A DNA stretch of 64,000 nucleotides from Scleroderma bovista (lineage: Eukaryota > Basidiomycota > Agaricomycetes > Boletales > Sclerodermataceae), in contig JAYMGJ010000499.1 in assembly GCA_037178675.1 (NCBI GenBank), forward strand, positions 1 through 64,000, in the 5' to 3' direction. Positions 1 through 10,083 of the stretch are shown here, piece by piece (the stretch's first letter is position 1; every line of letters starts with the position of its first letter). The notes below the pieces were generated by a model. It worked only from the letters and a program-made list of their open reading frames with translations. It was not told where the DNA came from and ran no database searches. The translations under genes and the position numbers were made by a program.

Positions 1-520
1 ATATACTCACCCTAGTTCTCATTTACTATATAAACTACTATACTCCGGCCTAGTAGTTTCCTTAGATCAAATCTCGACTAAGATACTCCCCACTCTGTAC
101 TACCCACCATGCTCTCCTAATCCCATCTTGTTCTCCTGAACTCCGGCCAACTCCGGCCTCCATCCTATCTCGTCCCCTTGGTCCTATGTCCGATCCTAGC
201 AAGTCTCCTACTTGCACAAGGGCAAAAGCCACCTTTGTCCCAGACTCGACACTAGACCTCTCAGGACTTATCCCACCTGGATGTCCTTCGCTCCGGACAA
301 GCTGCGCTCAACTCCGGACCACTTTCCCGCGGTCCGGACTTACTCCGCAAAAACCTGGACTTACTCCCTGTGCTTCTCTAGTGCCCGGACTTCGTTCGTT
401 TGACCCGGACTTGACTCTCCACACTAACTAGCACCTACTAGTGTCTGGACTTACCTCCTCATTAGTTCCCTGCACCTCTGGACCTCCTAGTAAGATTGCT
501 GAGGAGAACCGGTCTTGACA
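1..520 (+). repeat. LTR-A copy, 3' part, cut by window edge
   Basis: Right-hand part of a long terminal repeat of the family called LTR-A here. It has a TATA-like ACTATATAAACTA near its left end, several CCGGACTT / ACTCCGG motifs, and the family 3' end GAGAACCGGTCTTGACA at 504-520. The same sequence recurs in full at 3414-6779 and, on the other strand, at 13562-14885. The left end and left target duplication lie outside the window, so solo LTR versus element end cannot be decided. The short open frames inside it recur in every LTR copy and are not genes. Confidence 0.85.
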
Positions 521-712
521 CAAAGCTTGTTAGGAATTGGGTCTGATACACTCTCAAATGCTTGATTTCTCGGTTGTAGGTAGGTGATAGGTCTCATGAC
601 ATGTTTCTCATTGAGATCAGAAGCAGAGATCGTTGTTCTCTCGTGTTTGGCTCTGCAGTGGTGTGTGACATGTAGATCATCAGCAAGGTGACAATTTCTC
701 TGACAGCACTTA
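521..712. other. Unassigned spacer
   Basis: Short stretch between the LTR-A copy and the fold-back MITE. I see no recognisable gene. Its last three bases (TTA, 710-712) form the left target duplication of the MITE. Confidence 0.5.
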
Positions 713-1434
713 CACTGCAAGCATTTCTCAATGTTTCATCACAAAACATTGTAAAAAAATAGAGGAAAGAGATACTCTTTTATTTACAATTTTGTTTAAT
801 ACAAAAGACAAATATCATACAGCATCATTTTTGTCATTTTTTCTGTCAAGACATGATTTGAGATCATGTATTATGTTAGGACTATAAAAAATTTAACCTT
901 TTTCTTCTGCTTGTTCCTTGCAAAACAAATAAAGAAAAGACAATGTAACTTTCTCATAGCAAGCATTTTGGCATGTTTTATTAGAAATAATATACTATAT
1001 TATTCTTCAGAACATGTTGAAAGAAAACAACAAATTTTTCTTCAAGAAACATGGTTGTTCCTGGATGCTGATTGGCTGGCTAGAGTGTTATAACCAAAAA
1101 TATATAGCATGTTTCCTAAACATTTATTTTTATACAATAGAATATCTTTTGATTCAATTTTTCACTCCAGAAATTGAAAATGCTTGCTGTGAGAAAAGTT
1201 ACATTGTCATTTCTTTATTTGTTTTGCAAGGAACAGGCAGAAGAAAAAGGTTAAATTCTTTATATTCCCAACATAAGAAATAATCTCAAATCATGTTTTG
1301 ACACAAAAATGACAAAAATGATGCTGTATGATATTTGTCTTTTTTGTTAAACAAAATTGTAAATAAAAGAGTATCTCTTTCTTCTATTTTTTTTACAATG
1401 TTTTGTCATGAAACATTGAAAAATGCTTGCAGTG
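713..1434. mobile_element. Fold-back MITE (CACTG ends, TTA duplication), copy 1
   Basis: Non-coding AT-rich element whose two halves are near-perfect inverted repeats. The left arm starts CACTGCAAGCATTTCTCAAT and its reverse complement ends the element (GCTTGCAGTG at 1425-1434). The arms pair over roughly 290-310 bp around a spacer of about 130 bp. It is flanked by TTA at 710-712 and 1435-1437. CACTG ends with a 3-bp duplication suit the CACTA/CMC group of DNA transposons (inference). A second copy of almost identical length lies at 62338-63060. Open frames inside are not conserved. Confidence 0.85.
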
Positions 1435-1567
1435 TTAGGTCCCTTCACAGTCTAGGAGCATCTGGCATCAGACTGGGAGTTCTGGAATCAGACATTTAAG
1501 ACCACTCCAGACCAGTCAGACCAGTCAGACCCCTCAGACAGTAAGTCAGTCAGACACTTAAGACAAC

Positions 1568-2192
1568 TGTCACGACCATGACATCCAATCACCCTGTACC
1601 CTATTGTCCAATCACGTCCATGTGTTCGCTGTCCGTTTTATTGTATGTACTCCCTTTTCCATTTTTCTCTATCTGTCCTGTATCGCCACCGATCGGTGAG
1701 CACGTTGTCCATTCTGTCTCTCCATACAATTACCTAATATGTTTCCTTTCTTGTTTCCAGTTACTATACGTTCCCGTCCCATTGCATTACTAATATGTTA
1801 CCTATTGGTAATCCAGTTATCACACTTACCATACTTACTCAGCATGCAGTGCAACTGCGCTTGTCATTCGTTGGTAATCCCAACTTCCCGTACATCGCCT
1901 CTTCCATTCCACTCAGTATAAATACCTAGATACTCAGTCTGTTGTAGTTTCAGTTCGAATATCGAATAAGATACTTCTCATCCGCTCTCCCTTCATACCC
2001 TCCGTCTCTGCCCTCATGCAAGCACTTGGTCATTGACCATTTACCCTTGGACTCTCTGTCAGACCCTCGGTTGGCCTTCCTAATACTCAGGAAGCACGAC
2101 TATGCTACGTAGCATCTCGGTCTTACTGCTAGACCAACCCCTGACCCCAGACCCCTCATAGAGATCAGATCGGTGAAGAACCGGTCTTGACA
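1568..2192 (+). repeat. Gypsy-2 5' LTR
   Basis: 625-bp LTR, TGTCACGACC...GGTCTTGACA, matching 9457-10083 and 40786-41411 along its whole length. A TATA-type box (TATAAATA, about 1917-1924) is the likely promoter. The five bases before it are ACAAC; the partner cannot be checked because the 3' LTR is missing. Confidence 0.9.
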
Positions 2193-3413
2193 GTATATTT
2201 GAACTCTAGTCTTGTACAAGTTCACAATCACCTATGTCCAGGACAATCCAAACTTGCTCACACAAACAACCCAGAACCCTCAGCATCCGACACTTGTCGG
2301 GCTGCTGCTTTGAGCGCTCTGACTAGCCTCAGGCACTCACCTGACTCTGTCTCCCAATTCCAAGGCTTCTCCACTCGGAGAGCCTCCTCCCCTGCTCAGC
2401 ATCGCCCACCTGGGGCCTTTGTTGAAGATCTCGGCAATGACCTAGGTGATGACCATCCCAATGACAATGGCCCCAGTGACAGTGGTCCCAGCGGTGATGG
2501 TCCTGACGACCCCAATGACCCAAACCCTGATGATGGCGGTGAAGACCCCATTGAGGGCATCCCCAACCAAGAAGAGGCTGGTCTAGTCATTTTCAACAAC
2601 CTCTCCATCGCTATCAACAGACTCGTGCAATCTTCGCACTCATCTGAGTCTTCGTCTTGCACCAAGGTGCATGAACCCGACACCTTCAACGGGACTGATC
2701 CAAAGAAGTTGTGCACATTTTTAGTTCAGTGTGAGCTCAACTTCCAGGACCAACCAAAGGTGTTTTGTACTGACTGAACCAAGGTCACACTCGCACAATT
2801 GTACCTCAAAGGAATGGCTCTCGAATGGTTCGAGCCAGACCTACTCAGTGCAGGAGACCCCCACAATTGTCCGATCTGGATGACCAACTGGGAGGAGTTT
2901 GTTATTGAACTCCAAACAACCTTTGGTCCCCACGACCCTGTTGCCGACACCAAGCATCAGCTCGACCACCTCCGCATAAGGAAAACCATTGTGCCAACAG
3001 ATACGTGGTTGACTTCAACCGCATTGCATCCCAGGTTCAGGGCTATGGTGATGGCACCCTGCATCATCACTTCTATACAGGTCTCCCCGACCAAATCAAA
3101 GATGAGATAAGCCACGTCGGTAAACCGCACACTCTGAATGGTCTTCGCATCCTCACCCAGGAGATCGATGCCCCATATTGGGAACGCAAGGAAGAGGTCA
3201 CTCATCAGAACAAGACCTCTACCAGCACTAGTACCAACACCCCCAACACCAAGTCGGGTAAGACCGACAAGGGTAAATCCTCAGGCAACGCTGCCCAGTC
3301 CTCTTCGTCGTCAACCCCGACTCAGAAAACTAACAAGTCGGGCAAGACTGCTGAACTGTCGGACAAACTCAGCAAGGATGGCAAGCTGACTGCAAGCGCA
3401 GGTTCGACATGAA
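2193..3413 (+). pseudogene. Gypsy-2 gag (5' part)
   Basis: Gag nucleocapsid precursor of a Ty3/gypsy element. It has an acidic Asp/Pro/Asn-rich N-terminal part, then the retrotransposon gag domain (around DTFNGTDPKKL, WFEPDLL, FGPHDPVADTKHQLDHL), then a Ser/Thr/Lys-rich linker. No convincing ATG is seen; the frame is open from the LTR end, so the start is uncertain. TGA at 2775-2777 stops it. The codon at 2751-2753 is CAA where Gypsy-1 has TGA, both derivable from CGA. A one-base deletion near 2972 moves the rest to another frame. The C-terminal zinc knuckle continues at 6780 beyond the inserted LTR-A. Confidence 0.85.
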
Positions 3414-4517
3414 TGTCATATCCATACTTTTCCCAGTCACAACTCCAGTCTAACCCTGGCCTGCCTGACCTCTCCTTAGGCATAGATGCAACTCCGGATC
3501 TAGTCCAGCCATCTCCAGCCCCATAGCTGCACTCCAGCTCAACTCCGGTCACTACGTCCATCTTCACCTCAGGACTAACCCCTGTCTTCCTACAGACAGA
3601 TCCGCAGTCTAACTCCTCCATGTTGGACCTGTACCTACCATTAGTTGCTACTCCAGTTTCAATCTGGCCACTCCCCTTGTCTGGTCTGCGACCTAGCCCA
3701 ACTCCGGCTGGTACATCCAACTCTGGCTCAGGTCTGCTCCTGTTCCACTCCACTCCCTCTGTCAGGTCCACCAATGGCCTTGGACATTTCCATGTCCAAC
3801 TCCGGACCTTCCTCCAGCTACTCCACCCTTCCTCCAGCTGTGCACTCCCTCCGCTCTTGCACTTCCTCCGGTCCCACTTCCTCAGGTCCTGGACATCACT
3901 CCAGACTTAACATTAGTTAAGTCCACCTCCAACCCTTACTTGTCCCTGCATCTGCTCTGTCGTCCCTGTAATCCTAGTTTCCCATGTCTGCTCCCGCTCC
4001 GGTTTATTTTCCTGTACCTGCTTTATTTTCCTGTCCGTTTCTGCTCCATCCCTTGTCCCAACTAAGGTGTTTACTTGTCACCGTATATACTCACCCTAGT
4101 TCTCATTACTATATAAACTACCATACTCCGGCCTAGTAGATCCTTAGATCAAATCTCGACTAAGATACTCCCCACTCTGTACTACCCACTATGCTCTCCT
4201 AATCCCATCTTGTTCTCCTGAACTCCAGCCAACTCCAGCCTCCATCCTATCTTGTCCCCTTGGTCCTATGTCCAATCCTAGCAAGTCTCCTACTCACATG
4301 AGGGCAAAAGCCACCTCTGTCCCAGACTCAATGCTAGACCCCTCAGGACTTATCCCACCTCTGGGATGTCCTTCTCTCCAGACAAGCTGCGCTCAACTCC
4401 AGACCACTTTCCCGCAGTCTGGACTTACTCTGCAAAATCCCGGACTTACTCCCTGTGCTTCTCTAGTGCCCGGACTTCGTTCGTTTGACCCAGACTTGAC
4501 TCTCCACACTAACTAGC

Positions 4518-4719
4518 TGTTAGAATTCGCGGGCTGGGGCGATCGGGGTGACCACGATGGGTGGATGGGTGCAAACCAGGTCCAAACGCGATGAGTATAC
4601 AGGGTACAACTACGAGCTATTTATCTTGTAGGTAGAGCAGTTAATATATCTATATCAAAACTAATAACTATAAATCATAGTCTTGTGAGTTTGCCACGTA
4701 GCGGCCATATATTCTGACA
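4518..4719 (-). repeat. mini-Copia 3' LTR
   Basis: 202-bp LTR, TGTTAGAATTC...ATTCTGACA as read on the plus strand. It differs from the partner LTR at 6491-6686 by a few substitutions and a 6-bp TATCTA insertion. The purine tract follows at 4720. Confidence 0.9.
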
Positions 4720-4802
4720 CTCTCCCGCAAACAAAACAAGACAGTAAGTACGAAAGAAACAGGGAGACACAAGAACAAAAAAGGAGAAAATATCCCGCGA
4801 CT

Positions 4803-6241
4803 TCACCAAGACTGTTCATCTTCTTTGAAGATGGCGGCGGCAGTGCCCTTCTCTTCCACTTTCCGTTTCAGGCAATTGATCTGGCAGTGACCTTTTTCTC
4901 CGCAGTGGAAACAGGTGATCTGCTCGAGCGGGCGGCGCGGCTTCGGAGCAATAGTGGTGACAGCAAGGGCGACAGGGTCAGGGCTCGTTACTGGATGAGT
5001 GGCCCGCTGACGTGATTCTTCATTTAGTAAGTGTGCCTTGACTACCTCAAGTGAGATGGAGGCATTATCAGCAGTAGTACCATTAGCAATGGCAGCATCG
5101 AGGGAGATAATGAATGGATCATAGGATGGGGGGAGGCCTTGAGTAAGGACAATGTTACGACCATGCCCAACTCCAGGCCTTATCCGGTCACTCCGGTCGC
5201 ATCGCAGCTCTACAGCTCTACTCCGGTCGCTCGTCTCCTACTCCGGTCGCGCTCACGCAGATAACCTTCTGTTAAGCACGACCCTTGGTCTATGCTCCAT
5301 TCGCTCGTTACCACACTTCGCCGTTTACCCTGTCTTGACGTGAGTTCTCCGTGAACTCGATATATCCTATACCTTGTAGCATTTTCACCGGACCTGATTT
5401 ATTTTACCCGGACCTGACTTTATTTTCATCGGACCTGACCTAGTACTTTCTCTGGTTGTCCCTTGTCCGCCTTTCAGGCTGTTTACTTGTCACCGTATAT
5501 ACTCGACCCTAGTTTCTACTTAGTATAAGTACCCTCTAGTTTATCCTGTACTCCTCAGTCTGAAATCAACTTAGTCACTACTCCAGTCTCTGCCTGTCTC
5601 CGTCTCCGTCTCCGTCTCTATCACCTTGACAGGAACCTACGCAAGGGATCAACGCACGTCGTCCTTGTCGTTGAATCCAAGCGGTCACCAACTCCGGCCG
5701 GACTAATCCCTCGTCCAGCCCTCTGCCCTCTTCCTTCGTCCACGCTCATCCGGACTTGACTGGACCCCCTACCGGAGTAGACCCGGACTTGACAGACAAG
5801 TATCTTGTCCTCATCCGTAGCAATATATCCGACTTCTTTCAAGCGGAACACGGCTTGCTGGACATCAGCTATCCAACTGCCCATCGATTGGTCAGCACGC
5901 TTAGTCATGGTGTTAAACCTTCGACAGAATGTCATGCGCGTGGCGAAGCCCTGGGCACGATGCATGCACTGGAGCTCTTCCCAGAGGACATGGGGGTCAG
6001 TGGAGTGTGCGTGTGGCAGCTGCGATGGTTCGAGGTGGAGGACGATCTCAGCATGAGCTTCGGCTTGGCGGCGCTCAAATGCTTTGACAGCTTTCGAATT
6101 GGGGGAGCCGAGTGGGCGAGTCTCTGATCCCTCAACAACTTTCCATAAACCTTTCTTAATCAAGGTAGATCGCATGTACAATGACCATTCAGCGTAGTTC
6201 GATTCATTTAAGTTCGCGAAATGCAGCGATGAGTTTGGCAT
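4803..6241 (-). pseudogene. mini-Copia gag, split by LTR-C
   Basis: Copia-type gag of the UBN2 family, which packages element RNA into virus-like particles. The likely start is the ATG at 6241-6239 (MPNSSLHFANLNESNYAEW). It shows the family pattern of FANLNESNYAEWSLYMRSTL, a central helical part and CRRFNTMTKR. The frame runs to 5800, is cut by LTR-C, and resumes at 5147 in the same frame (ILV/LTQGLPPSYDPFI). Near its C-terminus is a zinc knuckle CFHCGEKGHCQINC (CX2CX4HX4C), then Lys/Glu-rich residues and a natural TGA at 4805-4803. Without the insertion the gag would be intact, so it may have been functional when LTR-C entered. Confidence 0.88.
5153..5794 (+). mobile_element. Solo LTR-C inside mini-Copia gag
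   Basis: 642-bp solo LTR, TGTTACGACC...GGACTTGACA, with a perfect GACAA duplication (5148-5152, 5795-5799). It has several ACTCCGGTCGC-like motifs and a TATA-like AGTATAAGTA near 5522. The same family occurs reversed at 24388-25010, 56681-57469 and 58451-60266. No internal region of this family is in the window. Confidence 0.9.
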
Positions 6242-6490
6242 GGCGCGAGATCTGTGGCTGTGACGTGTGACACGTGACAATAGCGGTGATTTGGCTGCAA
6301 CAGATAACAGCGGGGGTTTGACAGGGGAAACGGTACGGCGGAGACGACAACGATTTGGCTTTGGCCCCAAATGGCAGTTACGACAGCAAGAGAACAATGG
6401 TACGACAACGATACGACAGCGAGAACGGTCAACAACAGGGGGTCAACAGCTGCAAAGCAACACGCACAACGATGAAGAATATCGCGTTTG

Positions 6491-6686
6491 TGTTAGAATT
6501 CATGGGCTGGGGCGATCGGGGTGACCACGATGGGTGGATGGGTCCAAACCAGGTCCAAACGCGATGAGTATACAGGGTACAACTACGAGCTATTTATCTT
6601 GTAGGTAGAGCAGTTAATATATCAAAACTAATAACTATAAATCATAGTCTTGTGAGTTTGCCACGTAGCAGCCATATATTCTGACA
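6491..6686 (-). repeat. mini-Copia 5' LTR
   Basis: 196-bp LTR partner of 4518-4719. Its outer end (6686) is followed by the CTAGC duplication. Inward of it on the minus strand lies the short leader before gag; I see no clear tRNA-primer site. Confidence 0.88.
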
Positions 6687-6785
6687 CTAGCACCTACTAG
6701 TGTCTGGACTTACCTCCCCATTAGTTCCCTGCACCCCTGGACCTCCTAGTAAGATCGTTGAGGAGAACTGGTCTTGACACATGAA

Positions 6786-7673
6786 TCTGTACATGTTCTG
6801 TGGTGGAACTGGCCACAAGGCCAAGGACTGCCCCAAGTCTGGCTCTCGAGCAGCCAAGGCTAGGGCTGCTACTGCTGCTACCATGAACATGTCAGAAGCC
6901 AAACCAATGGCCTCCACCGAGGCAAAAAAATAGATAGCAACTCCCGAGACTCTGCACAGAGTGGGAGTTGCGTTGTTCCTGACTGTGCACCTATGGAGGC
7001 CTGACTCAACACAGCCACTCTTTCCAATCTGAATTCTCTCCGACCCTCTGTAACAATTGTTGACCATACTATGCCTTCCTTTCCTGTGTTAGTAGATTTG
7101 TGTTCTACCCATTGTTTCATAGATCCGTCATTTGCCAATATGAACACTCTTTCATGCTACTCGGTATCCCCGATCATTCTACGTCTATTTGACGGTACCA
7201 CCACCACCACCATAATTACCAAAGCAACCAATCTACCCTTCCAATTTCCCTCTGGTGACGTCACCCCAATGACATTTTATGTCACCCTGTTGGACTCTGA
7301 CTGTAAGATTGTTCTCAGACACAACTGGCTCACCCGATACAATCTGTTGATTGACTGGGTACTGAGCAGTATCAAGTTCAGAACATCCATGCAGCAAGTG
7401 CCAACCCCGAGCTCACTCCCCGACCCTGCAGCGCACTCACTGAGCGCGCTGAGACTCAATGCTATGTCAGTCTCGTCTCCTTCCCTGACCAACTTGCCTC
7501 AGGCTCCTGGTCTTCGGGCACCCCTTATCACTCTCATAAAAACTGCAGCCTTTCTGAAGGCTTGCCAGCTTGATGGCTCTCAACAGTTCTCTATCCAGCT
7601 GAAGCCTGACAGCAGCCTTCGCGCTGTGTCGGTCGATGCTGCTCCCAACCTCTCCTCTGTCCCTGAGGCATAC
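6786..7673 (+). pseudogene. Gypsy-2 gag zinc knuckle and protease
   Basis: Continuation of Gypsy-2 beyond the LTR-A. The zinc knuckle reads YMFCGGTGHKAKDC: its first cysteine has become Tyr, while the Gypsy-1 copy (29782-29823) keeps CMFC. The codon after Ser is still CGA (6847-6849) where Gypsy-1 has TGA. In-frame stops follow near 6932 and 7031. From about 7071 comes a retropepsin-like domain: VDLCSTHCF in place of the family DSG motif, then VTLLDSDCKIVLRHNW. The frame is open to the LTR-D insertion at 7674 and only the linker returns at 8347-8412. Confidence 0.8.
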
Positions 7674-8341
7674 TGTCAGAACCGGTTCTTCTGATGAACT
7701 CCAACGTCAGCTGAGATAAGTCCGAAGGGATGTCAACGACAGGCGGAGGTGATGTGGAGGTGTTGAGGACTTGGCTTCAGCATATGTGCTGCACCCTTGC
7801 AATACCTGCGTCCTCGTATTTCGGAGGACAGAGGGACAGATAGACAGAGGTCCGACAAAGGTCGGAGTTGCCAGAAGGCAGAGGAGACAGAGGTGAGTTC
7901 GTGGAAAGTATTCAAGATGATATTTGAACTGAGGGACAATCCCCTCAGCATTTGGAGTACTTATACTTTACATCGGATATGTACAGTAACCGAGAAGCAG
8001 AGAGAGACATAGCGGAGACATAGCTAAGAGTCTGCGGATGACAAACGGATGAGTAATATATACGGAACGGAGATCAGTGATAAGCGTAATGGATCAAAAG
8101 GTTAATGGGACACAACTATGAGCAATCAGATCTAATCTAAAACGGGAACAAGGCAAGCAGGAATGGAAGCATACAATAACCGGAGGCATAAGCATGGAAC
8201 TGTTTACTAAAAGGAGACGGAGCATCAATTATTGGAGCGGAAATGGATACGTAGCATCGGAGGTGTCCAATGGCAATCAGACTTGAGTTTACAACAGACT
8301 AAAGGCCTCGCGGAGTCTGGTGGTGTTATGTGGTCGTGACA
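7674..8341 (-). mobile_element. Solo LTR-D
   Basis: 668-bp solo LTR with a perfect CATAC duplication (7669-7673, 8342-8346) in the Gypsy-2 protease-RT linker. On the plus strand it begins TGTCAGAACCGGTTCTTCTG and ends GGTCGTGACA. Read on the minus strand its end (AGAACCGGTTCTGACA) resembles the 3' ends of LTR-A and of the gypsy LTRs, and a TATA-like AAGTATAAGTA near 7960-7970 supports that orientation. A truncated second copy is at 49386-49826. Confidence 0.88.
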
Positions 8342-8412
8342 CATACCACGACTTTGCCGATGTCTTTAGCAAGGCGAAAGCATCGGTACTCACACCTCAT
8401 CGGGAATATGTG

Positions 8413-9104
8413 TACCAGACAGTACACAGGAGCTCAGGGAGAGGCTGTCCCAAGAGCAGGACATAGCTGAGGTCTACTGCAATAGCAGAGAAACGTTCCA
8501 GGGAAAATGCGGACTCCATAGTGAGTGATGAAGCAGGTGTCTGGATTGCGGGTGGAATATCTCCGTGGGAAATAAACAGATTTATGTCGGAACTTGACAG
8601 GCAGATAGACCACGGTCTAGGCTCTATGATGGTATAGTCACATGATTGATAGCTTCAAAAACGGCGGAGCTATTGAAAATATTGGAATGCTGGCACTGGG
8701 CGCCTAAATTTGACATTTGGGCACTAAAAATGATTCTTCCTTTTCTCCTTTGTTTCTCTATTGTTTCTTCTGCTTCTTTGGTTGTTCTGGTATGGGAGTT
8801 GGACTGCAGTAGGTTGCATTCCTCTCTCATATGAAATGATCATCATTCCTTGGATTCTTCTGCTTCTTGGCGGTTCTCGTGCGATAGATGACTGTCAGCA
8901 TTGGCATTCACCTCTCACATCAGGATAGTCATTCTCGTGTGATAGATGGCTACAACGAGCTTGTATTCATTCTTCACATAAGGATAGTCTTGACTTTGCA
9001 TGATATGGATAGCGAGGGCTGTCTGTATCCCTCAAGTCGGGACAATCTTTCAACAGATTTTGGGTGTGTTCTTTGCATTAATTTCATCAGCTAACTTTCT
9101 CCAT
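8413..9104. other. Unassigned sequence between Gypsy-2 breakpoint and recombinase
   Basis: Gypsy-2 homology stops at 8412 and about 700 bp of unassigned DNA follows. It contains imperfect copies of TCTCGTGxGATAGATG (about 8876 and 8933) and CATCAGGATAGTC-like repeats. No protein domain or RNA gene is recognisable. Confidence 0.5.
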
Positions 9105-9456
9105 GTCCACAGTACCAAACACATTTGGTGCGTGACAGCGGGATCTCAATCAGTGCAAGCAATACAAAACTATACATATGGTGTCCATGCATGGCACACA
9201 CTAAACAGCCTCCCTTGGACCCTGAATGAGGATCAAATCAGCACAATGCTGAAAGGGACTGCAAGGCTTTCCCCCTCAATGACTAAGCAGGACAAACGCC
9301 AAGCAATCACCACCATCATGATATGTACCATAAAAAAGAAGCTTGTGGCTGAGGACCCTTTAGACACAGCCTTTTTCGTGTGTCAACAACTCTATTCTAT
9401 TCAGCTTCTTGAGTTGGTGAGTTCATGATCAAACATCTCAATGCTTTCAACCCAGC
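9105..9456 (+). pseudogene. Tyrosine recombinase, N-terminal half
   Basis: N-terminal part of a basidiomycete tyrosine-recombinase (phage-integrase-like) protein, which cuts and rejoins DNA through a catalytic Tyr. Seen here: the SAM-like core-binding pattern YTYGVHAWHTLNSLPW, then LTPSxTKQDKR-like residues. A frameshift follows at about 9383. In the shifted frame comes TLFYSAS*VGEFMIKHLNAFNPA, in which TGA (9410-9412) replaces the Arg of the family motif RxGEF, the first catalytic residue. The frame is then cut by Gypsy-1 at 9457 and resumes at 41412. Whether it belonged to a Crypton-like element, a DIRS-like element or a domesticated gene is not visible. Confidence 0.72.
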
Positions 9457-10083
9457 TGTCATGACCATGACACCCGATCACCCTGTACCCTATTTTCCGA
9501 TCGCGTCCATGCGTTCACCGTCTGTTCTATTGTATGTACTCCCTTTTCTGTTTCTCTCTATCTGTCCTGTATCGCCACCGATCAGTGAGTGTGTCGTCCA
9601 TTCTGTCTCTCTGTACAATTACCTAATATGTTTCCTTTCTTGTTTCCAGTTACCATATGTTCCCGTCGTGTCTCATTACTAATACGATACTCATCGGTAA
9701 TCTGGTTATCGCACTTACCGTACTTACTCAGCACCCAGTGCTTCTGTGCTCGTCGTTCGTTGGTAATCCTGACTTCCCGTACATCGCCTCATCCGTTCCA
9801 CTCAGTATAAATACTTAGATACTTGGTCTGTTTGTAGTTTCAGTTTGAATATCGAATAAGATACTTCTCATCTGTTCTCTCTTTGTGCTCTCTGCCTCTG
9901 CCCTTGTACAAGTACTCGGTTGTTGACTGTTTACCCTTGGACTCTCCGTATAATCCTTGGTCAGCCTTCCTAATACTCGGGAAGCGCAACTACGCTACGT
10001 AGCATCTCAGTCTTACCACTAGGCCAACCTCTGACCCCCAGACCCCTCATAGAGATCAGATCGGTGAAGAACCGGTCTTGACA
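9457..10083 (+). repeat. Gypsy-1 5' LTR
   Basis: 627-bp LTR, TGTCATGACC...GGTCTTGACA, with TATAAATA near 9805. It is near-identical in layout to 40786-41411; most visible differences are C/T or G/A at former CpGs. No canonical initiator-Met primer site directly follows it; the internal part begins GTATATTTGAAC. Confidence 0.92.

Larger units (their letters stand above)
4518..6686 (-). mobile_element. mini-Copia: gag-only LTR retrotransposon (TR-GAG type)
   Basis: Small copia-type element on the minus strand with 196-202 bp LTRs (6491-6686 and 4518-4719) and a perfect CTAGC duplication (4513-4517, 6687-6691) inside LTR-A. After removing the nested LTR-C (5153-5794) it is about 1.5 kb. Its only open frame is a gag ending in a zinc knuckle. 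The gag stop lies less than 90 bp before a purine-rich tract (TTTGCGGGAGAG on the minus strand) that abuts the 3' LTR. There is no space for protease, integrase or RT, so it is non-autonomous by design or by an old precise deletion. Confidence 0.9.
3414..6779 (+). mobile_element. Solo LTR-A with nested mini-Copia
   Basis: Full LTR-A, TGTCATATCC...GGTCTTGACA, inserted in Gypsy-2 gag between the linker and the zinc knuckle. The flanking duplication reads CATGAA at 3408-3413 and 6780-6785, one base longer than the usual five. Without the nested element (4518-6686) and its duplication it is about 1.19 kb. It is rich in CCGGACTT and ACTCCGG motifs. No coding part accompanies it, so it is a solo LTR left by LTR-LTR recombination. 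Confidence 0.88.
1568..8412 (+). mobile_element. Gypsy-2, truncated Ty3/gypsy element
   Basis: 5' LTR (1568-2192), gag, zinc knuckle and protease of a gypsy element almost co-linear with Gypsy-1 (9457-41411). Homology stops at about 8412, just after the linker leading to reverse transcriptase (AKASVLTPHREY). RT, RNase H, integrase and the 3' LTR are absent. The body is interrupted by an LTR-A (3414-6779) and an LTR-D (7674-8341), each with target duplications. A single-base deletion relative to Gypsy-1 at about 2972 shifts the gag frame, so the copy is dead. Confidence 0.88.

Noticed and set aside
186..431. 81-residue frame (MSDPSKSPTCTRAKATF...) repeated at many places
   Set aside because: It recurs in every LTR-A copy on either strand and both overlapping frames stay open because of base composition. 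It is LTR sequence, upstream of no gene; no domain.
9413..9456. GT-AG intron at the Gypsy-1 insertion point in the recombinase
   Set aside because: GTGAGT...CCCAG looks like an intron, but the frame VGEFMIKHLNAFNPA read through it matches the expected recombinase RxGEF segment, so it is coding.
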